Program-made: the position numbers and the translations under genes | Source: Anthoceros angustus | Lineage: Eukaryota > Streptophyta > Anthocerotopsida > Anthocerotales > Anthocerotaceae | NCBI GenBank assembly: GCA_010909165.1 | Contig: VJWM01000044.1 | Coordinates: forward strand, 434,001-498,000 | Length of the DNA stretch: 64,000 nucleotides | Direction: 5' to 3' | Shown here: in pieces, positions 22,201 to 32,048 of the stretch | How positions within the stretch are numbered: position 1 is the stretch's first letter | How the letters are laid out: the number at the start of each line of letters is the position of its first letter | Notes under the pieces: model-generated | The model's database searches: none | Seen by the model: only the letters and a program-made list of their open reading frames with translations | Told to the model about the DNA's origin: nothing

Positions 22201-22337
22201 CAGGTGTGCGAAAGACGCCTGGCCAGACCTGGATTGAACATGAAGAAAAAGTTCACACATTCCTGGTTGATGATCAGAAGCATCCGCACACAGCCCAGCT
22301 GTATGCATTGCTGAAGGATTTGAGCTTGCAGCTGTGA
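19242..22337 (+). CDS. PLS-class PPR protein, E/E+ type without DYW domain
   Basis: This single exon of 1031 residues encodes an organelle RNA-binding protein of the kind that positions C-to-U (or U-to-C) editing. After about 75 residues of Gly/Ala/Arg-rich leader come at least eight PLS triplets with Met-Tyr-Ala-Lys-Cys-Gly and Val-Val-Ser-Trp-Thr/Asn-Ala-Met signatures. A C-terminal E motif (Gly-Leu-Phe-Thr-Lys-Ala-Asp-Asp) follows, and then an E+-like end: Gly-Gln-Thr-Trp-Ile-Glu, Val-His-Thr-Phe, Lys-His-Pro-His. Translation stops about 15 residues after that, with no HxE...CxxC deaminase, so an editing function would need a deaminase in trans. Four L-type motifs carry an extra 12-18 residues (see findings). 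The start chosen is the first ATG of the frame; targeting to plastid or mitochondrion is likely but I cannot decide which. Confidence 0.9.
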   Translation: MLLAWRVHSDWLGDGSIKARFAGVGGSCGACEDRPQRSLGCAISAPGKALAGEAFPAGHGVARWEDGELERRLGAVLRLDEQGRVPPVQLFKTVLQACTKRKALAEARQVHGILAKHGLEGDKFLSNFLVTTLVGCGGFADGVELFGRLGCRTVLSWTAIISGYSNGGRCREALACFEKMEEEGVEPDKYTFVSLLKACSRLEDLDEGRRIHLAAVEHGFGSDVFVGSTLVSMYAKCGSIADAQKVFDGLSQRNVVSWNAMLAAYAQKGLAERALEVYGQMQEEGVWPDGRTFVSVLQACGSLAEMEEGAVVEGQKVKVLALRKGREVHAEAVRMGFESDVFVANTLVSMYAKCGNMVDAQQVFDRSSHRTVVSWTAMVAACVQQDQGDMGLQIYHQMKEAGCMPNSWTLVNVLKACSSIAERDNGELVEGQRIKVSVLWKGKELHAEVKRAGLASDAFVLEALIRMYVTCGSISDAQQVFDDFPNCNEEAWTAMLAAYAQQGQGERVLRLFFQMRELGVGPSAQTFVLALQACRALAAEELSSLVCGQAFKLQSLQLGKEIHAAAVSMGFGSNLFVGSSLISMYARCGSLAEAQQAFDRLPKYDRVSWTALLTAYAQHGQGEKALQTYFQMKEEGFKPDGQTFVGLLQACAALAEKEVSNVHGVKLESLRKGRELHSEAVSMGWETNVFVGTALISMYAKCGCIPEAEEVFERLPQHNVVSWTAMIAAYTQHDHGEKALQLYGQMQGEGMMPVETTYLSVLEACSRTGAIGMCLQTHRSILEREFECSLYLTNSLIHAYGKCGSMVDAHRVFDSLPQPDVVSWNALIAGYARLGDCETSIRCFEEMCDAGVEPDGVTFMALILGCSHACMVDKGLKYFESMTRDYEITAELDHYVSMIDLVGRAGLFTKADDLLREMPMQPDFSVWLCLLGACRNHSNVMLGRHCFNLATSLEPTQAAPYVLMSNIYAQLGMWDSAEEIDGLRQRAGVRKTPGQTWIEHEEKVHTFLVDDQKHPHTAQLYALLKDLSLQL

Positions 22338-22923
22338 CTAAACAACGAAGCAAATGAAAGTGCTTTTTTCTCGTGTTGTTAACCTCGACCACCAAATTTT
22401 CACTCAAACCGCTGTCCTCAGTTCTTAAGCCAAGTTGTAGGTGCTATGAGCTCGACCGTCCGCAATCGAACCTATGAAAAGGGAACATGATCGCGAACAT
22501 GAAAGCACGCAGCAGGGCATGCTTGCCGAAGTGCGTGTTTCGTGTTTCCTCACCTCAAATGGAGCGTGATTAGCCAAAACACGATGGGTTAAATGAGACT
22601 GGCCCTGGTCCAGGAGGGAACCAGCGCAGATGAGAAGAGGTAGAGGCTTGGGGCGAAGTTGGGTTGTGGCCGGCGTGATTGAGGGGAAGCCTTTGAAGAA
22701 ATGGTTCGCACAGCTACGATCATTGAATTCATTGGACATCGAGAGATCCCCCCGAGCAGCACGGATTGGTAGAGACTTCTATCGACCCTGGATTGAGCAT
22801 GGAGCTGAGGAATGTGGGAGGTCCAAGTTTCTTCCCGCCGCCATGCAGATGTGTTGTGACCGTAGACGCAGAGATGTTGGCTGTGGTAGTCTGTGGTCCT
22901 TGCATGTTTTTTGTTTTTGACAG
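22338..22923. other. Spacer between the PPR genes, possible first exon of the second
   Basis: The 3' UTR of the upstream PPR gene and the promoter of the next should lie here. A strong acceptor (polypyrimidine tgttttttgtttttgacag ending at 22923) opens the second PPR frame, so a short first exon is expected. One frame-compatible candidate starts at the ATG at 22799 and ends at acc/gtagac (22861), leaving a 62-bp intron, which is short. I could not confirm it. Confidence 0.35.
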
Positions 22924-25900
22924 TTTCTTCAACTTTGCAGAGCGGCAGGAGGCCTACATGATGGACGCTGGGACAACCCAATTGAGGCCTTGGACCTTCT
23001 GGTGCAGCGAGGATCTTATGTGCCGCCGTCTGTCGTGTATGATGTGCTCAAGGGGTGCATGGGAAAGAAAGATGTGGCTATGGGCAGGCGTGCTCATTCT
23101 CTTGCCCTTCAATCCGGCTACGAGTCGAACGCGTTCTTGGCCAACCACCTCATCCGCATGTATGCCTCACAGGGCACTTTGCAGGAGGCTACGCAGGTTT
23201 TTACCAGGCTTCCTGCACCGGACGTCTTCGTGTGGGCCTCTATTATTTCGGCACATTCTGAGTGTGGGCAGCCCACAAAGGCTATAAGCCTGTATCATGA
23301 GATGCAGCAGTCCAGTGCTATGGTGGATGATTATGTGACGGTGGCAGTGCTGAAAGCATGTGCTAGTGCCGTGGACTTGGCTTCTGGAAAGCAGGTCCAT
23401 GCTGACATATTGAAGAGTGGGGTGGAGCCAAACACATTTGTTGGCAACTGCTTGGTGGACATGTACGCCAAATGTGGGAGCTTGGAGGCTGCCCGCCGCG
23501 TGTTTGATGCATTGCCAACAAGAGATGTGGTGGCATGGACTGCCATGATTGCAGGGTATGCTCAGCATGGATTTGGTAACGAGGCTCTTAGACTGTATGC
23601 AAGGATGCAGCAGGAGGGCATCACTCCGGCCGATCGTGTGACGTTTGTCTGCCTCCTGAAAGCATGCACCATCGCTGGAGCTTTGATTGAGGGCAAGCAG
23701 CTTCATTCCCAGATTCAGGAAAGAGGCCTCGGAGAGGATCTGATGGTTGGCAACAGTCTGGTGGATATGTATGCCAAATGTGGGAGCTTGGAGGATGCTC
23801 GGAACGTGTTTGACAGCTTGCCTGTCAGAGATGTTGTGACTTGGACTGCCATAATTGCAGGATATGCTCAGCATGGTCTTGGCCAAGAAGCGCTCTCTCT
23901 TTATATGAGTATGCAGCAGGAAGGAGTCTCTCTGGCCAACAGTTTCACGCTCGTATGCCTGCTGAAAGCATGTGCTGCCATTGGAGCTCTGCATGAGGGA
24001 AAACGGCTCCATTCCCTCATTCAGGAACAAGGGCTGGAATCTGATGTGGTCGTTGGTACCAGCCTGGTGGACATGTACGCCAAGTGTGGGAGCTTGGAAG
24101 ATGCACGAAGAGTTTTTCAGACACTGCCCACCAAAAATGTGGTAACATGGACTGCTATGATCTCGGCATGCACACAGCGTGGGCTTGCCCAGGAGGCTAT
24201 CACCCTCTACGCCGGTATGCAACAGGGGGGCATCGAACCAGCCAATTCTGTTACGTTTGTGTCTCTCCTGAAAGCATGTGCCAGTGTGGGAGCGTTGTGT
24301 GATGGCAGGGAGATGCATTCTCAGATCCGGAAGAGGGGACTGGAATCTGATGTGGTTGTTGCCAACAGCCTGGTGGACATGTATGCAAAATGTGGCAGCT
24401 TAGAGGATGCCCGCCTGGTGTTTGACAGATTAGAGACGAAAGATGTAGTAACGTGGAATGCCATGATCGCAGGATATGCTCAGAATGGGGACGGGCAAGA
24501 AGCACTGAGCCTGTATAGATGTATGCAGCAGGAGGGGGTTTCTCCAGCTGATGGTGTCACATTCGTGTGCCTCTTGAAAGCTTGTGCCAGTGCTGGGGCC
24601 TTGCCCGAGGCAAAGGAGCTGCAGACTCAGATTCAGGAAAGTGGTTTGGAAGCCGATGTAATTGTTGCCAATGGCCTGGTGGACGTGTATGCAAAATGCG
24701 GGAGCTTGGAGGATGCTCGCACAGTGTTTGAGCGGATGCCCATTAAGGATGTAGTCTCCTGGAATGCCTTGATATCAGGGTACTTGCAGCATGGGCTTGC
24801 GCAAGAATCTCTCACGCTGTACGCCCGTATGGAGGTGGAGGCCATAACTCAAGCTGATCATGTCACATTTATGTGCCTACTGAGGGCATGTGCAAGCATC
24901 GGAGGCTTGCATCAGGGGAAGCAGCTTCATGCTCGGATTCAGGACGCAGGACTGGAAGCCGATGTCATGATTGGCAGCTGCCTGGTGGACATGTACGCGA
25001 AGTGCGGGAGCTTAGAGGATGCTCGCAGAGCGTTTGACAGGTTGCCCAGACGAGATGTTGCCACATGGAACTCCCTGCTGAACGGCTGCAGCCAACACGG
25101 GGACGGGAGGCTGGCTGTGCAGTGGTTACAGGAGATGCAGCAACAGGGAGTTGAGCCTGATGAAGCCACGTTCACTTGCCTCCTCGTGGCTTGCACTCGC
25201 GAAGGCTTGGTGCATGAAGGTTTCGAGCTTTTCAATTCCATGCTCCAAAACCACGGTGTGGCCCCTAACGCTTACCACCACAACTGCCTGGTGGACTTGC
25301 TTGCCCGCGCAGGCCGCATGGCCGAGGCAGAAGACCTGCTGCGATCCATGCCCGTGCAGGACAACATAGTCGGATGGACATCCTTGCTCACAGCTTGCAA
25401 GACTTTCGGTGACCTAGACCGCGGCCAGCGATGCTTCGACATTCTCACCACAGTGCAACCTGACCACGTCCCGGCGTATACCTTAATGGCCAACAGCTTC
25501 GCCGACGCCGGCCTGTGGCAGGACGTGGCCAGGATAGAATCGTTGAGAATAACCGCAGGTGCCTTCAAGAAGCCTGCCAGGGCGTGGATCGAGCTCAACA
25601 GCAAGGTACACGCCTTCACCGTCGGCGAGGACAGGGATGACGTCTCCTCCAAACTAACAAGCGTGAACCTGCGCATCAAGGAGCTAGGAGGCCATGTCCC
25701 GCGCACGGACCTGGTGCTCAAGGTAGCTTCGGACGCCGAAAAGGAAGACGCCCTGTGCGGCCACGCTGAGAAGCTAGCTCTGGCATACGGCCTCCTCAAC
25801 ACTCCAGACGGCACCAGCCTGCTGGTCACCAAGAACCTCCGCATGTGCGACGACTGCCATAGCGGCACCAAGGTCATGTCCAAGATCGAGAAGCGGGAGA

Positions 25901-25971
25901 TCATAGTCCGAGACGCCCGCCGTGTTCACCGGTTTGTGGATGGAGTCTGTTCTTGCGGAGACCGCCATTGA
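22924..25971 (+). CDS. PLS-class PPR protein with atypical DYW deaminase domain
   Basis: A 1015-residue frame runs from a splice acceptor at 22923; the true start is probably in a short upstream exon. After an N-terminal region (Gly-Arg-Trp-Asp-Asn-Pro-Ile-Glu-Ala-Leu) come eight or more very regular PLS triplets with Asp-Met-Tyr-Ala-Lys-Cys-Gly-Ser-Leu-Glu-Asp-Ala and Asp-Val-Val-Thr-Trp-Thr-Ala, then E and E+ motifs, then a cytidine-deaminase-like domain. Its zinc ligands are intact: His-Ala-Glu at 25762-25770 and Cys-Asp-Asp-Cys-His at 25846-25860, with the standard spacing. However, the domain ends Cys-Ser-Cys-Gly-Asp-Arg-His instead of Asp-Tyr-Trp, the PG box has Lys-Lys-Pro-Ala, and the usual His-Pro of the E+ region is absent (Gly-Glu-Asp-Arg-Asp-Asp). 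Predicted role: site-specific RNA editing in plastids or mitochondria. Confidence 0.88.
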   Translation, partial: FLQLCRAAGGLHDGRWDNPIEALDLLVQRGSYVPPSVVYDVLKGCMGKKDVAMGRRAHSLALQSGYESNAFLANHLIRMYASQGTLQEATQVFTRLPAPDVFVWASIISAHSECGQPTKAISLYHEMQQSSAMVDDYVTVAVLKACASAVDLASGKQVHADILKSGVEPNTFVGNCLVDMYAKCGSLEAARRVFDALPTRDVVAWTAMIAGYAQHGFGNEALRLYARMQQEGITPADRVTFVCLLKACTIAGALIEGKQLHSQIQERGLGEDLMVGNSLVDMYAKCGSLEDARNVFDSLPVRDVVTWTAIIAGYAQHGLGQEALSLYMSMQQEGVSLANSFTLVCLLKACAAIGALHEGKRLHSLIQEQGLESDVVVGTSLVDMYAKCGSLEDARRVFQTLPTKNVVTWTAMISACTQRGLAQEAITLYAGMQQGGIEPANSVTFVSLLKACASVGALCDGREMHSQIRKRGLESDVVVANSLVDMYAKCGSLEDARLVFDRLETKDVVTWNAMIAGYAQNGDGQEALSLYRCMQQEGVSPADGVTFVCLLKACASAGALPEAKELQTQIQESGLEADVIVANGLVDVYAKCGSLEDARTVFERMPIKDVVSWNALISGYLQHGLAQESLTLYARMEVEAITQADHVTFMCLLRACASIGGLHQGKQLHARIQDAGLEADVMIGSCLVDMYAKCGSLEDARRAFDRLPRRDVATWNSLLNGCSQHGDGRLAVQWLQEMQQQGVEPDEATFTCLLVACTREGLVHEGFELFNSMLQNHGVAPNAYHHNCLVDLLARAGRMAEAEDLLRSMPVQDNIVGWTSLLTACKTFGDLDRGQRCFDILTTVQPDHVPAYTLMANSFADAGLWQDVARIESLRITAGAFKKPARAWIELNSKVHAFTVGEDRDDVSSKLTSVNLRIKELGGHVPRTDLVLKVASDAEKEDALCGHAEKLALAYGLLNTPDGTSLLVTKNLRMCDDCHSGTKVMSKIEKREIIVRDARRVHRFVDGVCSCGDRH

Positions 25972-26766
25972 TCCGAGCGCCGAGCCTCAAGGTGAATCAA
26001 AATTGCAATGAAGACGAATCAAAACCGTGTGTTCCCCATGCAATCCGCAGCCGTCGCTCGGCGCATGGCGTGGCGACCGCCATGGATGCGAGCAGGAAGC
26101 TTGAAGCCGATGCGACGATGATGTCGCTTCCTGGCCCCATCCTGGCGCGAGCAGCGAGCGTGAAGATGAATCAGAACCGTATGTATGTCTGAAGAAGGAT
26201 ACGTACCTGGATGTGCAGTGTGTGTAAATACCTACATGGACTACACACGATATGGCACACAGCGTGAAAGATGTCACGTGATAATGAAGCGGGATGGAAT
26301 TAATGAAACGAGCCAGAGCCAATCGTTTATTTATAGTTTTGTGAGAAACGCACGGAGATAGTAGGGCCCAGTTCCGCCGGCGCTCCGGCTGGATTCCGCC
26401 GGCGTTCCGCCAGCTGCTCGGAGCGAGGCAATGGGGCAAATTGTTTAGAGCTATTGTACCAAACCCCGCCTTTTTCCAGCCCTGTGCCGCAGTCTCTTTC
26501 TTCTTTCTCCTTCTTCTTTCTCGCTCATTCCGTTCTTCCCGCCACACTATCCACCCAAGCATCCATTCCGCGAGCACCTCCGGGGTGATGCGATGCGGAT
26601 CGTGGGAGCCGAGTCCTGAGCCGTCGCCCATCGCGTGCGCTGATTTTTTCCAGCTCGGTAGTCGTGTGTTTCGGCAGAAATCGGTGGTGGGAGTGGAGGG
26701 ATTTGCGGCTTCTCTACGGCACGGCTGGCTGCGCCTCGGCCGCGGCTCCGGCTCTCTGACTTCTGA
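25972..26766. other. Intergenic with CDKA promoter and leader
   Basis: Holds the 3' end of the PPR transcript and the upstream region of the kinase gene. A degenerate direct repeat is seen: gaatcaaaaccgtgtgt near 26018 and gaatcagaaccgtatgt near 26169, with a related gaatcaaaattgcaat at 25994. The CT-rich run ctttcttctttctccttcttctttctc at about 26495-26521 is typical of plant 5' leaders or core promoters. Confidence 0.4.
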
Positions 26767-28826
<2,060 letters not shown>

Positions 28827-31800
28827 ATCTCTCCAAACCTGTACCATATGAACCTTGTGAAGGAAAGTTGCACACACTGGCAGAACGGAACCTGGTATTC
28901 TGTTTTGAAGGGAATGCCCTAGTCAACTCCTGTCACTCTACATCTCACAGGAAGAAGACAGTTTTAAGATTGAGCCTTCTTTCTGCTACTATTTTTTTCG
29001 GGTGGACTTGTGTTGAGCTCAGTTTGCAAGTCTCCCTATCCCCGTCTACTCTTTGTAGCTGAGGCTAGCCCTTCTCGGTTGAAGTACCCAGTGGAATGTA
29101 CCAATTAAGGCTGTTGTTACCCGATACTAGATATGGAGCAGTCGATGTGAAAGTGGTGCTTGGTTTAACCGTCTCCATCGTATTGGAGTTACATTATTGT
29201 CACCACCGTGCAGGCTTGCCTGGTGCTCTGGTGTCTCCCAAGTGGTTGTTAACATTGACATTGATGCATTTCCCTCATCCATGCAGGGGGAGCAACGCAA
29301 TCGGAAACGTATCACATGAACAGCGTTGGAAGGTAAGAGAACCCCTGAAATCTGTGATCTCCTTTCCGCTGTCACTCTCATGGTCTTTTGCTGGTGGAGT
29401 TACATGAGGGCACGCTTCCCGCCCACAGCCCCATCAGTGACGGGCGGGAAATGGTCATCTTCCTTTACCTGGATCAAAAAATGCTAACGTGACGAGAGTG
29501 CGGTTCCGGGGGCGTGATTTTGGCATGAATCCCTGGCCAGCCCTGGATGCTGGTCAGTGGTGAAGTCTCACAACAGTCTCCCCCCTGCAGCCGAGCAATG
29601 ACAGCCAGCTGTCGCCGTCGTAGCAAAGGCTAGGTTGGCCGCATTAAAAGGCTTTGTATGCGCAGCTCCCTCGCTTCAGCCTGGCTGGCCCACAACCTTG
29701 GCATCTGTGATCCTGTCTCTGGCTGAACGGTAGTGTGTTGTTGTGCAGGCCGGGCGAGCCAGAGATTCTCATTTATGTCTGTCGAGCTTTCATCAGCAGC
29801 TGCTCAAGGTGGGCCAGTGACCACTCTGACTCTACCCCCGGCTGGGCTCATCAGTGGGCTGCACTGCATGCGATGCCGTGACAACAGCCCTGCCAGGTCG
29901 CCCCAGTTGGCGGGTGTCATGCGGCGTCGTCACACCTTCACGACCTCGGTTGGTGCCAGTCCCGTTCGAAGCTCGGAGAAACTGGAACGTGGTGCAGAGA
30001 GCAGTCGACGCGCGGCGGTTGGACGGTTCCGCTTGGCCGGTTCGAGCTACGAGGCTAACGAAGCGAAGGAAAGCAGGCACGCACACATATTCCTAGGTCA
30101 ACTAGTCTACTAGGTACTAGGTAGTTCATGTTCCTTCATCGAAGTCGGCTCCATGCCTCACCATTGGAAAGCAATCTTTTCATAGTCAGCATGTAGGCTT
30201 TAAAATAAGAAATGATGAGCAATATTAAGCAGAATATAATTTTTTAAATTTTGATTTGAGTATTTTATACTTAATTAGAGAATCACGATGAAGTCACGAC
30301 CTGTTAAATAAAATGAATGTTCTCTACAAGTTATAGGTATCCAAGGGATAATCTACAAAATCTTCCTAAATGGGGTCTCTTGCATGTGGAGAATCTTTCA
30401 AAATAGGGTCTCATGCACCTCCACATACCCTTATGAATGGAAGGTATTACAAGAGCCTGCGATTTCAACCATGACCATCCTCGAGTTTGTAAGTGACATA
30501 AGATTGGATGCTTAGTTAGAGGATGAGGACTGGCTTTGCAAGTGAACCTCACACATTCTAGGATGTGTCTACAAAGTTTTTTCAGAAAATGGATGTTTGT
30601 GGCCTCCTTGGACCCGGTGGTTGCGAAATGGCCTAAAAATTGTGAAGGCCGCATCCATGGTCACATTGTTTTTTTCTCACACATATATGGGTAGTCCAAG
30701 TGAGCATGGTACGTCCATAGCATGTCTTCACTGTCTTTCTCTTGAATTAATTATAGTAAAAAAATAAAAATAGCCTTGGAAAGAAAATAGCTACAGCCTC
30801 CGGCCTGAGAAAAGGTGTGGGTAGGATGGAGAATTGACAGGGCTCTAGACTCTATGGATTCTATCTTTATGAGCTTCTTAATTATTGGCAGGCCCCTTTG
30901 GTGGACTCTGTAGATTTTGGCCTCTTTTTTCTCATCTAGTTATTGTATTTTTAGGTACTCCATTTTTCACTCCTTTTATACTTTTACGCTGTACCAGGTC
31001 TGTCCCTCGTATGCTTAGTGGATAAATGAAGTTGTTGACATATGTTGCGGTCAGGCAACCCGAGCAGCTCCTGATGTATTCCATATTTATATAAAACTAT
31101 ATCCCAGGTACATATGTATATGTATACGGGCGTCGCTCCAATGGCCGTTGGGCGAAACTGGGAGCGACGGATGCGTGGCTCGAAACTTCCGCGGAAGCAG
31201 CGCCCTGAAGTTCAAATCCATGCATTCGAACTTGTGAGGGGAAGAAAGATGGTAAAAACGCGAGACTCGGCCTAGGTCATAACTTTCACGCTGTTTTAAT
31301 ACTAAATATATTGATATTGCTGTGGCCACTCCGACAGTGCCAGCTCCCGCGGCTGCTGGACTTGTGGTGCTCAATCCGCCCGGCCTCGAGCCCGTCATTG
31401 CTCGGGCGCCAATTTCCACTTGTGCTTCCGATTTTGCTTCCCCGGTCGTGTGCATTTGAGTTGTGCTGGGCTTCCGTGCTGCGGATCCGACCAGGTTCTT
31501 GAGGTCAGGTGGCAGAACAGTGTGTGTGTGTGTGTGTGTGTTTTGGTGTGAGTCAGTCAGGATTTGGGGGAGTGTTCACAGGCGGGCCTGCTGTGCGCAC
31601 GGGATGCGGCATAGCGTGGTGCTCGGCTGCAGAGGAATTGGAGAAAGGAGGTCATTGGAGTGGGGATTTTGGGAGTATGTGCAGAGTGAATTATCTGATC
31701 GCTCGGCTGGCCTGCTGGAGGGATTTGCGCTCTTCGCTTGTGATGGGGTGGAATACTGGCCGGTGCGGTATACTCGTGTGCTGCAACAATGAGATGTAGT

Positions 31801-32048
31801 CCGGTTAAGTAGCAGGTGTGAGTGAATTTGTGGCTTTACAGCTGGCCAGGAGGTGAGCTGAGGAATCCAGTGAGCTTGCTGCTTACTGTTTTGGATTTTG
31901 ATGGACAGAGCTGCGTGGGAGGAATGAAGCGGATCTGTGCCTGAATCCTACTGTCCAAGCTGCTTCTGGTGGCGGGGTTTCTGCGGAAGTGATTGGGAGA
32001 AGAGGATGACAAATTGTCGCCAGTCAAGTCTTCACTAGAGACGTCTCA
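28827..32048. other. Intergenic, 3.2 kb, no recognisable gene
   Basis: Begins with the CDKA 3' UTR. Frames up to 126 residues (for example plus strand 29733-30113) have no motif and unremarkable composition. From 30150 to 31100 it is AT-rich. A (TG)n microsatellite of about 21 bp lies at 31521-31541. The last 0.5 kb probably includes the 5' UTR, possibly with introns, of the sterol glucosyltransferase gene. Confidence 0.5.
31521..31541. repeat. (TG)n microsatellite
   Basis: A pure dinucleotide run of about ten TG units lies upstream of the sterol glucosyltransferase start codon. It may be length-polymorphic; no regulatory claim is made. Confidence 0.9.

Noticed and set aside
23167-24318. 383-residue minus-strand frame inside the second PPR gene
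   Set aside because: Shadow frame created by the regular PPR repeats on the other strand; no motif of its own.
29733-30113. 126-residue frame downstream of CDKA as a small gene
   Set aside because: No motif, no splice context and unremarkable composition; probably intergenic.
31150-31225. Possible tRNA gene with a B-box-like agttcaaatcc and an upstream tggctcgaaac
   Set aside because: The putative T-stem does not pair and no acceptor stem can be formed around it.
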